A stretch of DNA of 64,000 nucleotides from G963668605 sp963668605 (GTDB lineage Bacteria > Acidobacteriota > Terriglobia > Bryobacterales > Bryobacteraceae), in NCBI GenBank assembly GCA_963668605.1, contig OY764903.1:2356001-2420000 (forward strand), in the 5' to 3' direction. Position numbers and translations under genes: made by a program. Under the pieces are notes generated by a model that worked only from the letters and a program-made list of their open reading frames with translations, did no database searches and was not told the DNA's origin. Below are positions 1 to 7,883 of this stretch, one piece after another. How positions within the stretch are numbered: the stretch's first letter is position 1; each line of letters begins with the position of its first letter.

Positions 1-71
1 GCGGCAATTCCCTAAATAATTCGAAAAAATCTGCCGCCGATCGCCTTCTTCGTGCGTAGTTATGTAGTGAG

Positions 72-611
72 ATGGGCGGAATGGCGGAAACACTGACGGT
101 AGCTGGCGCGAGGGACGACGCCGGCTTCGCGGCTCTCGTGCGCCAGCACCAGGCGATGGTTTTCAGTATCGCCTACCACTTCTTCATGGACCGCGATGCC
201 GCCGAAGAGTTGTCCCAGGATGTTTTTCTGAAACTCCATCGCAATCTTCCCGGCTTGAAGTCGCCCGAGCATGTCACTTCGTGGCTGCGCAAAGTGACTA
301 GTCACCGTTGCATCGATCTCGCCCGGCGCCGCAAGGTCTGCGCATTTCTTGGGCTCGACCAGGTGGCGGAACCGGCTGCGCCCGTGCCGGAGTGCGATCC
401 GCTGCGCTCGGAATTTCTGAAACGGCTGGTGGCCTCGCTTCCCGAACAGGCGCGCCTGCTGATTATCTTGCGCTATGAGGAGGAGATGCCGGTCGAGGAG
501 ATCGCGGCAACGCTCGGCATCAAGTCCGGCACGGTGAAGAGCCAGTTGAATCGTACGCTCGCGGTTCTGCGTGAAAAAGCCGGCCGGGCCATGGGAGAGA
601 AAGCAGTATGA
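72..611 (+). CDS. ECF-type sigma-70 family RNA polymerase sigma factor
   Basis: Predicted alternative sigma factor of 179 residues, the usual ECF size. Region 2 spans about residues 19-60 (FAALVRQHQAMVFSIAY, then DAAEELSQDVFLKLHR). Region 4, a helix-turn-helix for the -35 element, spans about 123-168 (LPEQARLLIILRYEEEMPVEEIAATL is split here only as a landmark; it ends with GTVKSQLNRTL). There is no region 1 or 3. The start used is the ATG at 72; a second ATG at 81 is possible, and neither has a strong ribosome binding site. The stop overlaps the next start as ATGA at 608-611, implying translational coupling to a small membrane protein that is the natural anti-sigma candidate, followed by a DUF4252 gene. 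I see no GGAAC/CGTA autoregulatory promoter in the 71 bases upstream. Confidence 0.93.
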   Translation: MGGMAETLTVAGARDDAGFAALVRQHQAMVFSIAYHFFMDRDAAEELSQDVFLKLHRNLPGLKSPEHVTSWLRKVTSHRCIDLARRRKVCAFLGLDQVAEPAAPVPECDPLRSEFLKRLVASLPEQARLLIILRYEEEMPVEEIAATLGIKSGTVKSQLNRTLAVLREKAGRAMGEKAV

Positions 612-910
612 ACATCGAAGACAATTTGCGAGCGGCGCTTCGTCGTGAAGATCCGCATCCGGGCTTCGCGAGCCGCGTACTCGAGCGCATGCCGCCGCGC
701 CGGAATCACGCGTGGCGGCATTGGCGCTGGGCTGCTGCTGCGGCCGTCTTGGCTGTGTTCGTCTTCTCCGGGGTTGAGTACCGCCGCGCACAGCAACGGA
801 CGGCTGGCGAGCGCGCAAAGCAGCAGTTGATGCTGGCGTTGCAAATTACAGGGTCGAAGATCCATGTTGTGCAACAGAAGATTCAAATGTTAGATCACGA
901 AACGAACTGA
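608..910 (+). CDS. Small single-pass membrane protein, possible anti-sigma partner
   Basis: 100-residue protein with a basic, Arg-rich N-terminal half, one membrane segment at about residues 41-57 (WAAAAAVLAVFVFSG) and a short C-terminal tail predicted outside. It overlaps the sigma gene by four bases (ATGA). The position and topology match anti-sigma factors encoded next to ECF sigma genes, but I see no zinc-binding HxxxCxxC motif and no clear family signature, so the role is inference from context. An N-terminal cytoplasmic region of about 35 residues is short for a classical anti-sigma domain. It could instead simply be an accessory membrane protein of the same operon. Confidence 0.75.
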   Translation: MNIEDNLRAALRREDPHPGFASRVLERMPPRRNHAWRHWRWAAAAAVLAVFVFSGVEYRRAQQRTAGERAKQQLMLALQITGSKIHVVQQKIQMLDHETN

Positions 911-918
911 GGACTCTT

Positions 919-1473
919 ATGAAGTATCTGATTTCGCTGTGCGCGCTATGTGGCTTGTCTGCGTTCGGGCAGCCAATCAAGTTTCCGCCAAGCTTCGAGA
1001 AGCTCTCCAAGATCGCGGTGGAATCCGTCGATCTGAATCTGGATGCCAGCATGCTTAAGATGGGATCCGGATTCCTCTCCAACAAGAAGCCCGACGAAGC
1101 CAAGGCCAAGGATCTCGTTTCGAAGTTAAAGGGAATCCACATCAGAAGCTTCGAGTTCGACAAACCCGGACTGTACCAGGATTCCGACGTCGCTGAGTTG
1201 CGCGCGCAATTTCAAGCACCCGAGTGGTCGCCAATGCTCTCCTCCGTATCGAACAAACAAGGCAAAGCAAAGGAGACCGTGCACATGCTGATTCGCACGG
1301 AGAAGGGTCAGAAGACCGGATTCGTGATCGTGGCGGCTGAACCGAAGGAACTCACGGTGGTCTATATCGAAGGCCAGATCAATCCGGATGAACTCGGAGC
1401 GTTAGGCGGGAATTTTGGAATTCCGAAGATTGAGGCGTTTCACGGGACGCCGCAGTCAAGCAGGAAGGAATGA
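919..1473 (+). CDS. DUF4252-like secreted protein
   Basis: 184-residue protein with a signal peptide (MKYLISLCALCGLSAFGQ) and a body resembling DUF4252: alternating short strands, a region on residues VDLNLDASML, and a central IRSFEFDKPG stretch. A GAGG ribosome binding site lies about six bases before the ATG. It follows the ECF sigma factor and its small membrane partner with an eight-base gap, and DUF4252 genes commonly sit behind ECF sigma/anti-sigma pairs in other phyla, which supports the family call. Its biochemical role is unknown. The last 95 bases overlap, tail to tail, with the radical SAM gene on the other strand. Confidence 0.85.
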   Translation: MKYLISLCALCGLSAFGQPIKFPPSFEKLSKIAVESVDLNLDASMLKMGSGFLSNKKPDEAKAKDLVSKLKGIHIRSFEFDKPGLYQDSDVAELRAQFQAPEWSPMLSSVSNKQGKAKETVHMLIRTEKGQKTGFVIVAAEPKELTVVYIEGQINPDELGALGGNFGIPKIEAFHGTPQSSRKE

Positions 1474-2515
1474 AAACGCAGCGCGGATCCGACGCCATGT
1501 AGTCGCCCGTCAGTGCGTAAGAACGCGAACGCGAGCCGCCGCACAGGTTCTTGAATTCGCATTCGCCGCACTTGCCCGTAAGCGCGTCCGTATCACGTAG
1601 TCTCCGGAAGAGCGCCGAATTGCGGTAAACGTTCCCAATGTGTTCGAGACGTACGTTACCCGCGCTCAAGGGCAGGAAGCCGCTCGGAAGAATCTCGCCG
1701 GTGTGCGAGATGAACACGAAGCCTTTGCCGTCGTTGATCCCGGCTTGCCGCTGAATGATGCCGGCGGGCATTCCGGCAGGCCGTCGCTCTGCCCCGCCCT
1801 CAGCTTTGCGGCGCTGCGCGACGTAGCGGCGGTAGTGTTGCGCCTCAGTGGTCTTGATGTCGAAAGCAGCGGTCTTCGAGAGTTCATAGAGATACTCGAA
1901 GACCTGCTCGTACTCTTCCGCGCTCAAGTCGTCTTCGTGCAGCGCGCGACCCGTCACCACCAGGAAGAATACGCTCCACAGTTTCGCTCCGGCGGCGCTG
2001 ACGTGTGCGGCAATCTCCGGCAGACGCTGCCGGTTGTGACGCGTGACAGTGGTGTTGATCTGCGTATCGAGTCCGGCACGGCGTGCTTCGTCGAGTGCGG
2101 AGACGGTGCGCGCGAACGAGCCCTCGACACGGCGGAATCCGTCGTGAGCCGCGGCGTCGGGTCCATCCAGGCTAACAGCCATACGCGCCACTCCGCAGGC
2201 TCGGAACCGCTCAATGGCCGTAGCGTCGAGCAGCGGCGTCGCGCTGGGCGTCACGGTCGTGCGCAGGCCCAGTCGTGCGCTCTCCGCCAGCAATTCAAAT
2301 AGATCTGGGCGCTTCAAGGGGTCGCCGCCGGTGAAGACCATCAGCGGATCGCCGAACTCTTTAATCTGCGCGAGCAGCCGGAAGCCTTCCGCTGTGCTTA
2401 ATTCGAGAGGGTGGCGTAACTCCTGCGCCGATGCACGGCAGTGCAAGCACGCCAAGTCGCAGGCTTGCGTAACTTCCCAGATCACCAGAAACGGGGCTTC
2501 GTCGAAGTTCCGCAT
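1379..2515 (-). CDS. Radical SAM/SPASM-type protein (TIGR04053-like)
   Basis: 378-residue radical SAM enzyme. The [4Fe-4S]-binding CxxxCxxC motif is at Cys19, Cys23 and Cys26 (ACDLACLHC), followed by the typical FTGGDP and SLDGPD elements. A C-terminal cysteine cluster (GKCGECEFKNLCGG, about residues 312-325) suggests an auxiliary cluster of the SPASM/twitch kind. Overall layout matches the TIGR04053 group, related to heme-pathway AhbD-like proteins, but the substrate cannot be read from sequence. The last 30 or so residues extend past the usual family end (after YALTGDYMASDP) and run into the convergent DUF4252 gene. Monocistronic: the next upstream gene is separated by a palindromic repeat. 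Confidence 0.92.
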   Translation of the reverse strand: MRNFDEAPFLVIWEVTQACDLACLHCRASAQELRHPLELSTAEGFRLLAQIKEFGDPLMVFTGGDPLKRPDLFELLAESARLGLRTTVTPSATPLLDATAIERFRACGVARMAVSLDGPDAAAHDGFRRVEGSFARTVSALDEARRAGLDTQINTTVTRHNRQRLPEIAAHVSAAGAKLWSVFFLVVTGRALHEDDLSAEEYEQVFEYLYELSKTAAFDIKTTEAQHYRRYVAQRRKAEGGAERRPAGMPAGIIQRQAGINDGKGFVFISHTGEILPSGFLPLSAGNVRLEHIGNVYRNSALFRRLRDTDALTGKCGECEFKNLCGGSRSRSYALTGDYMASDPRCVFIPSCLTAASRETPQSSEFQNSRLTLRVHPD

Positions 2516-2607
2516 AGCCCCTATTTTGAGGCTGAAACGCCGCGGGCGCTGTGACTGGGGTCACATTGCCACAAAATCACCCCGAACGAAGACATTCGGC
2601 GATGTTT

Positions 2608-2694
2608 GCCTCCGGTCGCTAGCGCTCCCGGCACCGTTGGACGGATTCAAGATCGGAATCTCAAACGGTGCCGGGAGCGTTAGCGACCGGAGGC
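2608..2694. repeat. Palindromic intergenic repeat, complete copy
   Basis: Two 31-base arms, 2608-2638 and 2664-2694, are reverse complements with one mismatch, separated by 25 bases. The arm core is CCTCCGGTCGCTAGCGCTCC followed by CGGCAC. The spacer holds a smaller GATTC/GAATC hairpin. It lies between the radical SAM start and the fucosidase end. A second complete copy is at 59504-59595, and single arms at 43042-43071, 44854-44880 and 44942-44961. Confidence 0.9.
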
Positions 2695-2734
2695 GCTTGT
2701 GGTGTTGCTGTCTTCTTCGGGGGACAGTCTCTAA

Positions 2735-4051
2735 CTAAACCTTGCCGCGCGGCTTCTCCCTGCGCACGCGGTCCGTGCTCTGCGTGGGCTCTTTGTCGCA
2801 TTCAATCGCGAATGTCGTGATCGGGTTGTCCGGAGCGTTGGCCGGCAGACCGAGCAGCCGGACGCGGAAATCGTCCTGGTCGAACTTCACCGGCTTATTG
2901 CCCGGCAGCATTTTCGCCGACTTCACCTTCGCCTGCAACCCGCTGATGGAGAGGATTTCGCCGGGCCAGAAATGCGCGTGTGCGAAGAGCGTATTGCCCT
3001 TGCGCGTGAAGCTCAAATAGTTGGAGCGGCTCACGCTGCAAATATCCGACGTGTAAATCGTCGATCCGTTGCGGCTCATCCATTGCCCGACTGCGCTCAA
3101 GATGCGCACCGACTCTTCCGGAACGCTGCCATCCGGCTTGGGGCCGATGTTAAGCAGGTAATTTCCGCCCTGGCGCGCGCAGGTGATCAGGTTGCGGATC
3201 ACGGTTTTGGGCGTCTTCCAATCGTCGTCGTTCTTGTGATAGCCCCAGCTTCCATTCATCGTCATGCAGGCTTCCCAGGATTTGCCCTTGGCTGCTTCGA
3301 TGCGCTGTTCGGGCGTGGCGAAATCGCCATCGAGCTTGTTGCGGTTGTTGACGATGATCTCGGGCTGCAGTTCGAAGACCATCTTGTTCATACGCTCCGA
3401 CTCCCAGCCCTGGGCGTCAAGTGGCCAGGACACGTCGTACCAGAGGATGTCGATCTTGCCGTAGTTGGTCATCAGTTCACGGATTTGCGCGTGGACATAC
3501 TCGACGAAGCGCTTGCGGGCCGCCTCGTCGGTGGCACAGCGCGCGCCGTCCGGATGATGCCAATCCATCAGCGAGAAGTAAAAACCAACGCGCAAGCCTT
3601 CGGCGCGTGCGGCCTCGACGTACTCCTTGACGAGGTCACGCCCCGGACCCTGTCTGGGCGCACAGTAGCCGGTCGTTTTCGTGTTGAACAGGCAGAAGCC
3701 CTCGTGGTGCTTGGTGGTCATCACCATGTACTTCATGCCGGCGCTGCGGGCGAGTTTGGCCCACTCGCGCGCGGCATTCGGTTTGGGCTGGAAGCGCTTG
3801 GCGAGTTGCTCATATTCTCCAATCGGAATCGCCTCCTGCTCCATGGCCCACTCATGGCGTCCGAGGACGCTGTAGAGGCCCCAGTGGATGAACATGCCGA
3901 AGCGCGCGTCATGCCACCATTTCATGCGCCGTTCGCGGCTGGCGGCGGCGTCCGCAGCCAGTGCTGGAGTGGAAGCCGCGGCCCCCGCCCCCAACATGGC
4001 AAGGTAGTTACGTCTTGAAATGTCGCGTCGTAAAAGTGAGTTGGAAGCCAT
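2735..4051 (-). CDS. Alpha-L-fucosidase, GH29, Tat-exported
   Basis: 438-residue glycoside hydrolase of family 29, which removes alpha-linked L-fucose with retention. A Tat signal (SRRNYLAML, then an Ala-rich stretch to about residue 35) indicates export folded. Family landmarks are WWHDARFGMFIHWG (about 45-58), the TKHHEGFCLF loop (113-122) and the nucleophile motif DILWYD with Asp206. Length is on the short side for GH29 and agrees with a catalytic domain plus a short C-terminal sandwich only. It is divergently oriented from the FkbM pair with 43 bases between starts. The physiological substrate may be plant or microbial polysaccharide, in keeping with the other hydrolases here. Confidence 0.95.
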   Translation of the reverse strand: MASNSLLRRDISRRNYLAMLGAGAAASTPALAADAAASRERRMKWWHDARFGMFIHWGLYSVLGRHEWAMEQEAIPIGEYEQLAKRFQPKPNAAREWAKLARSAGMKYMVMTTKHHEGFCLFNTKTTGYCAPRQGPGRDLVKEYVEAARAEGLRVGFYFSLMDWHHPDGARCATDEAARKRFVEYVHAQIRELMTNYGKIDILWYDVSWPLDAQGWESERMNKMVFELQPEIIVNNRNKLDGDFATPEQRIEAAKGKSWEACMTMNGSWGYHKNDDDWKTPKTVIRNLITCARQGGNYLLNIGPKPDGSVPEESVRILSAVGQWMSRNGSTIYTSDICSVSRSNYLSFTRKGNTLFAHAHFWPGEILSISGLQAKVKSAKMLPGNKPVKFDQDDFRVRLLGLPANAPDNPITTFAIECDKEPTQSTDRVRREKPRGKV

Positions 4052-4081
4052 AACGATTTAGAGTATCAGACGCAGGGCTGC

Positions 4082-4087
4082 TATATT
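4082..4087 (+). promoter_or_regulatory. -10 element placing a leaderless start on the first FkbM gene
   Basis: TATATT ends seven bases before the GTG at 4095, so transcription would begin at or next to the start codon. No ribosome binding site exists. No good -35 is seen at 17 bases. The downstream paralogue has the same arrangement at 5014-5019. Confidence 0.5.
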
Positions 4088-4094
4088 CAGATCT

Positions 4095-5003
4095 GTGACT
4101 CGAATCCTTCGCTTCGTTATTCCCATCCTGTTTCTACTGCTCCTGGCCGTTCTGTTTCGAGAGTGGACGCTACCCGCCGCACTTTATGCCTCCGGACGCG
4201 CCGATGGCTGCTCGTTCCGTCAGACCGCGCGCAGCATCCAGGAGGACCGGCGCCAAGTCTCGATCAAGGACGAGATCGTGCGTACGAGCCGCTTGGTGCA
4301 GCGCGATCCGGCGGGATTCCATCTCTGGGAGACCGCACAGGGCTCCTACTGGATCCCAGCCGCCAGTGACTTCTCCCTGCATTTCGACCTGGCCGAGCAG
4401 GAACGCTTCATCTATGGCAAGGGAGATCAGGCAGTGCGCCGCGGCGACGTCGTGCTCGACTGCGGCGCCAATATCGGCGTGTTTACTCGCAAGGCTCTCG
4501 CCGAAGGCGCCAAATTGGTAGTCGCGATCGAGCCGGCGCCGGAGAACCTCGAGTGCCTGCGGCGGAACTTGCAGCACGACATCGAAGCTGGACGCGTCGT
4601 GGTCTATCCGAAGGGCGTCTGGGACAAAGAGGATTCACTCACGATACGAGTCGATCCCAAGAATTCGGCCGCCGACAGCTTCGTGATCAACCGAGAAGGC
4701 ATGCAGGATTCCATCAAGCTGCCGCTGACCACGATCGACAAACTCGTGGACGAACTCAAGCTCGAACGCGTCGATTTCGTCAAAATGGACATCGAGGGCG
4801 CCGAACCGCGAGCGCTCGCCGGAGCCCGCCAGACACTGGCACGCTTCCGCCCGCGTCTCGCCCTCTCCGTCTATCACTCGCCCACAGACAAGGTCACGGT
4901 GCCGCAGGCCGTTACGGCCGCCTGGAACGGCTACACGCAGGAGTGCGGACCTTGCTCGGAGCGCGACTACCGCATCTTCCCGACCGTGTACTATTTCCGG
5001 TAG
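4095..5003 (+). CDS. FkbM family methyltransferase, membrane-anchored (copy 1)
   Basis: 302-residue SAM-dependent methyltransferase with an N-terminal membrane anchor (about residues 4-22) and an FkbM-type catalytic domain. Motif I for SAM is VVLDCGANIGVF (119-130), followed by VVAIEPAPENLECLRRNL and the conserved late motif VDFVKMDIEGAEP. FkbM enzymes O-methylate natural products or sugars; the acceptor here is unknown. The start is GTG at 4095, with a TATATT box seven bases upstream and no Shine-Dalgarno sequence. It is followed after 23 bases by a close paralogue in the same orientation. The single-pass anchor suggests action at the membrane, possibly on lipid-linked glycans, but that is inference. 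Confidence 0.9.
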   Translation: MTRILRFVIPILFLLLLAVLFREWTLPAALYASGRADGCSFRQTARSIQEDRRQVSIKDEIVRTSRLVQRDPAGFHLWETAQGSYWIPAASDFSLHFDLAEQERFIYGKGDQAVRRGDVVLDCGANIGVFTRKALAEGAKLVVAIEPAPENLECLRRNLQHDIEAGRVVVYPKGVWDKEDSLTIRVDPKNSAADSFVINREGMQDSIKLPLTTIDKLVDELKLERVDFVKMDIEGAEPRALAGARQTLARFRPRLALSVYHSPTDKVTVPQAVTAAWNGYTQECGPCSERDYRIFPTVYYFR

Positions 5004-5013
5004 GCGTTCGTGC

Positions 5014-5019
5014 TATAGT
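5014..5019 (+). promoter_or_regulatory. -10 element placing a leaderless start on the second FkbM gene
   Basis: TATAGT ends exactly seven bases before the GTG at 5027, the same spacing as at 4082-4087 before the paralogue. It lies eleven bases past the stop of copy 1, so copy 2 may have its own leaderless transcript. No clear -35. Confidence 0.45.
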
Positions 5020-5026
5020 CTGATTC

Positions 5027-5956
5027 GTGAAAACTAGCCGCCTGGGAATCGCGGCCGCGGCACTGGGAATTGCCGCCGCTGCCTGGTTTGTTGCACCCGC
5101 GAGACTGTCCGCCATCGTGCTGCTGAGGCGCAATTCCGTCTGCCCATGGAAGCAGGCGCTGAAGGCCGCAGACAACGAGCGGCGCCAGATCGCCATCAAA
5201 GACAGAATTCTCTATGCGAGCAAACTGCTCGAGAACGACCCCAAGGGTTTCCACTTGTGGCAGACTCCACACGGCCGCTACTGGATTCCGATGGGCAGCG
5301 ACTACGTGCTTCCCTTCAACCTCGCCGAGCAGGAGCGCAAGATTTACGGCACCGGTGCGCGCGCCGTGCAGCCCGACGATATTGTACTCGATTGCGGCGC
5401 CAACGTCGGCGTCTTCGTGCGGGAAGCGATCACTAACGGAGCGAAGCTCGTGGTCGCCATAGAACCCGCCCCCGAGAATATCGAGTGCCTGCGCCGCAAT
5501 TTCGCCCGCGAGATCGAGGGCGGCAAAGTGATCGTCTATCCAAAGGGCGTCTGGAACAAGGACGATTTCCTCACGTTGAACGTCGATCCGGCCAACTCCG
5601 CCGCCGACAGCTTCCTGATCCAGCGCGAGGGAGCGCAGCCCGTCGCGCGGGTCCCGCTGACGACGATCGACAAGCTGGTGGAGGAATTGAGGCTGCCGCG
5701 CGTCGACTACATCAAGATGGATATCGAGGGCGCCGAGCCGAATGCGCTGGAGGGTGCGCAGGCGACCCTGGCGAGGTTCACGCCGCGCTTGTCGCTCTCG
5801 GCCTACCACGCACCCGATCACCCGAAACGAATCCCGGAACTGGTCCGGCAGGCGTCGGCGGGTTATCGCATGGAATGCGGACCGTGTGCTGAGACACACT
5901 TCGCCGTGCGCCCGGATATCCTGTACTTCTTTCCCGAACATCCTGTGGTGAGGTGA
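5027..5956 (+). CDS. FkbM family methyltransferase, membrane-anchored (copy 2)
   Basis: 309-residue paralogue of the preceding gene, colinear over its whole length: N-terminal membrane segment (about 5-22), the FHLWQTPHGRYWIP region, SAM motif IVLDCGANVGVF (about 120-131), VVAIEPAPENIECLRRNF, and VDYIKMDIEGAEP. Both copies keep the catalytic features, so both look functional rather than one decaying. The start is GTG at 5027, again behind a -10 box at a seven-base distance. Residues differ most in the N-terminal linker and the C-terminus, where substrate choice may lie. A strong hairpin follows at 5966-5997. Tandem duplication is the likely origin. Confidence 0.9.
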   Translation: MKTSRLGIAAAALGIAAAAWFVAPARLSAIVLLRRNSVCPWKQALKAADNERRQIAIKDRILYASKLLENDPKGFHLWQTPHGRYWIPMGSDYVLPFNLAEQERKIYGTGARAVQPDDIVLDCGANVGVFVREAITNGAKLVVAIEPAPENIECLRRNFAREIEGGKVIVYPKGVWNKDDFLTLNVDPANSAADSFLIQREGAQPVARVPLTTIDKLVEELRLPRVDYIKMDIEGAEPNALEGAQATLARFTPRLSLSAYHAPDHPKRIPELVRQASAGYRMECGPCAETHFAVRPDILYFFPEHPVVR

Positions 5957-5965
5957 GATGAAGAG

Positions 5966-5997
5966 CCGGCGGGCACTCGGAGGAAGATGCCCGCCGG
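5966..5997 (+). terminator. Hairpin after the FkbM pair
   Basis: A perfect ten-base stem (CCGGCGGGCA/TGCCCGCCGG) with a twelve-base loop lies ten bases past the FkbM stop. No U-tract follows, so the terminator call is tentative. The rest of the gap to 6202 holds only a 16-base perfect palindrome at 6089-6104 (GACGTACTAGTACGTC) of unknown role. Confidence 0.5.
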
Positions 5998-6202
5998 ACG
6001 GTTGCGGCCTCGTGTCCTGGGCGGACTCGGAGCCGTACCTCTCTTCGATAGGGAGGCCATCTCGTCTTCCAGGCCTCCCGACTAACTGGACGTACTAGTA
6101 CGTCTTCGCGTTACACGAATTTCATCCCAAGAAAGAACGTTTCGTGCAGCATCCAGTTGGCGTTGTGTGGGCAGGCGGCTCAACAAAACCCCGGCAATTG
6201 AG

Positions 6203-7129
6203 CTACACGAACGGAACCCGCTCTGCCGGAATGGGGGCGTTCAACGCGAGCGACGTCTCGCGTTTGGGCGGGACAGGAATGGTGGCAGCCTTTTCGGCTT
6301 CTTCAACTCCCGCCGCTGTGATCGCGAATCGTGCGTTGTCGGCGCGTGTGACAAAGCCGCGCTCTTTGAGATACCAGAGGCTGAACTCGAGATGCTCCTT
6401 GGGGCAGCCGAGCAGATCTTCCATCTCACGCAACGCCATGGCGGGCTTCTCGCACTCATTAACGCGTCGTGTGTAGAGCACAGAGAGCACGCCAGCGCGC
6501 TTGCGCTTTTCGGCCTCAATGCCGCGACTCGAGCCGGCATCGTCGAAGATGCGGCGGCGGATATCGTGGAAACTCCCGCGTTTCACGTCATAGGCCGCAC
6601 GTTGTTCAGGATCGCTAAGCACGCGGTAGGCGGCGGTCACGGCGCGAAACTGCTCCGTATTTCCTGTTACGGCGTTGTCAGGATGGTAGCGTTGCGCCAT
6701 GATTCGGAATACGCGATGGATCGTATCGGGGTCTGCTTTAGCGCTGACCTGAAGCACGTCATAGTAGTCCTCGGGCAGTTCCGGCAGGGCTTCGATATCC
6801 GGCGTGGGTACCAGGGTCAAACCAGCGCGGTAACCGCCACACTCGTTCGGAGAGCACCAGCGGACCTCGGCGCGGCAGTGCGCGGTCGCGCGCCCGTTTC
6901 CAGAACGCAGCGAACCACGCACGGCGACGGAAAGCCCCGTGCTCAAACACACAGGGACATCCACACCCAACCCCTCGTCGCTTGTATCGGCGATGCAAGC
7001 CGCGATGTCCTGTGTGAGCCCCTCATCATCGATAAACGAGAGGCGCAGCCCTCCGGTCGCTGGAGTTCTTTTTCGGCTTTGTCGGCGTCGTTCCACGTCC
7101 TGATGCTCTCCCTGAATACAGGAGATCAT
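6203..7129 (-). CDS. PilZ domain - DnaJ domain fusion protein
   Basis: 308 residues from the ATG at 7129 (a GTG at 7168 would add 13). Residues 13-105 look like a PilZ cyclic-di-GMP receptor: an RxxxR-type basic stretch (ERRRQSRKR) and the DxSxxG motif as DTSDEG at 48-53. Residues 121-182 form a J domain with the HPD signature at 149-151 (RYHPDN) and the usual VLSDPEQRAAYD end, so it should stimulate a DnaK-type Hsp70. The remaining 125 residues contain a helical, winged-helix-like segment (LLGCPKEHLEFSLWYLKERG). The combination suggests c-di-GMP-controlled chaperone recruitment; this is inference. It stands alone between convergent and divergent neighbours. Confidence 0.85.
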   Translation of the reverse strand: MISCIQGEHQDVERRRQSRKRTPATGGLRLSFIDDEGLTQDIAACIADTSDEGLGVDVPVCLSTGLSVAVRGSLRSGNGRATAHCRAEVRWCSPNECGGYRAGLTLVPTPDIEALPELPEDYYDVLQVSAKADPDTIHRVFRIMAQRYHPDNAVTGNTEQFRAVTAAYRVLSDPEQRAAYDVKRGSFHDIRRRIFDDAGSSRGIEAEKRKRAGVLSVLYTRRVNECEKPAMALREMEDLLGCPKEHLEFSLWYLKERGFVTRADNARFAITAAGVEEAEKAATIPVPPKRETSLALNAPIPAERVPFV

Positions 7130-7211
7130 CGTGCGCGCGAAAATGGAATCGAGCGAAAGTACTAACACTCGCGCGCATTCGCCGTAGTTTTGGAGCGCTA
7201 GCGCGGCCTCC

Positions 7212-7697
7212 TCAGGCCGCGTCCGCCGCTAAGTGACCAGCCGCGAAACAAGCCACAACCGGTTTCACCAGACGCGCGAAATCGTCGTAGGACAGGCGAA
7301 TCAACTCGTGGTGCGTTCCGGCGTTGAACGCAATCACTTTGTCCCTCGTCAACGTCTCGTCGACATAAACGGGCATATCGTACAGGTTGCCGAATGGCGG
7401 CATTGCGCCTGTTTCGCAGCCTGGGAAGCGGTCCTTGAACTCAAACTCGCTAGCCAGGCGAACAGAGTTGGCCTGGGCTCCCGCGCGCAGGCGTTCCAGG
7501 TCGACCTGATGCGACGCCGGAAGCACTGCCAGCGCCAGTTTGCCGTCTAGCAGAACGACGACGGACTTGGCCAGATCCTTCCCGGGTATGTGCGCCAGCG
7601 CGGCAATCTGCTGGGAAGTGAAAGCAACCGAGTGCGTCACGCTGACGTACTGGATGCGATTGCGATCGAGAAAGTCCTTCAGTTTTGTAGCGGGCAC
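7212..7697 (-). CDS. YbaK/EbsC-type aminoacyl-tRNA deacylase
   Basis: 161-residue protein of the YbaK/ProX family, which hydrolyses mischarged aminoacyl-tRNAs in trans. Recognisable parts are the N-terminal helix (ATKLKDFLDRN), the catalytic-Lys region KDLAKSVVVLLDGKLALAV, and the GxMPPFG loop (ETGAMPPFG). I place the start at the GTG at 7697 because a strong AAGGAGGT lies five bases upstream; the longer open frame to 7829 is rich in Pro/Arg and lacks family similarity. Which amino acid is edited cannot be told. It could also be a member lacking activity, since homologues vary. Downstream a GC-rich hairpin overlaps the stop. Confidence 0.9.
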   Translation of the reverse strand: MPATKLKDFLDRNRIQYVSVTHSVAFTSQQIAALAHIPGKDLAKSVVVLLDGKLALAVLPASHQVDLERLRAGAQANSVRLASEFEFKDRFPGCETGAMPPFGNLYDMPVYVDETLTRDKVIAFNAGTHHELIRLSYDDFARLVKPVVACFAAGHLAADAA

Positions 7698-7883
7698 GGT
7701 GACCTCCTTGACTGATACAGATGGTAAGGAGGGATTCGCGGGATTGCAAGGGGGGGTGCGGGGATGCGCTCGAAGCGAAGGGGCGGGGCAAGCAGGGGTG
7801 CGGCCAAAAAAGGAACGCCGCCCGGGCACACTAATATGTTCCCGAGCGACGTAAAGGTTTACAACGTCTTAACTTCAAACGTC

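Noticed and set aside
2516..2607. CRISPR-like repeat at the start of the 2.6 kb element
   Set aside because: There are only two arms, and they are inverted, not direct; no array and no cas genes.
2972..4018. Long plus-strand open frame opposite the fucosidase
   Set aside because: Antisense shadow in GC-rich sequence; no ribosome binding site or domain.
6089..6104. Perfect palindrome GACGTACTAGTACGTC as an operator
   Set aside because: It lies downstream of both flanking genes, away from any start, and has no second copy in the window.
7040..7062. Match to the palindromic repeat core (CTCCGGTCGCTGG) inside the PilZ-DnaJ gene
   Set aside because: Short, within coding sequence that reads normally, and no partner arm; probably chance.
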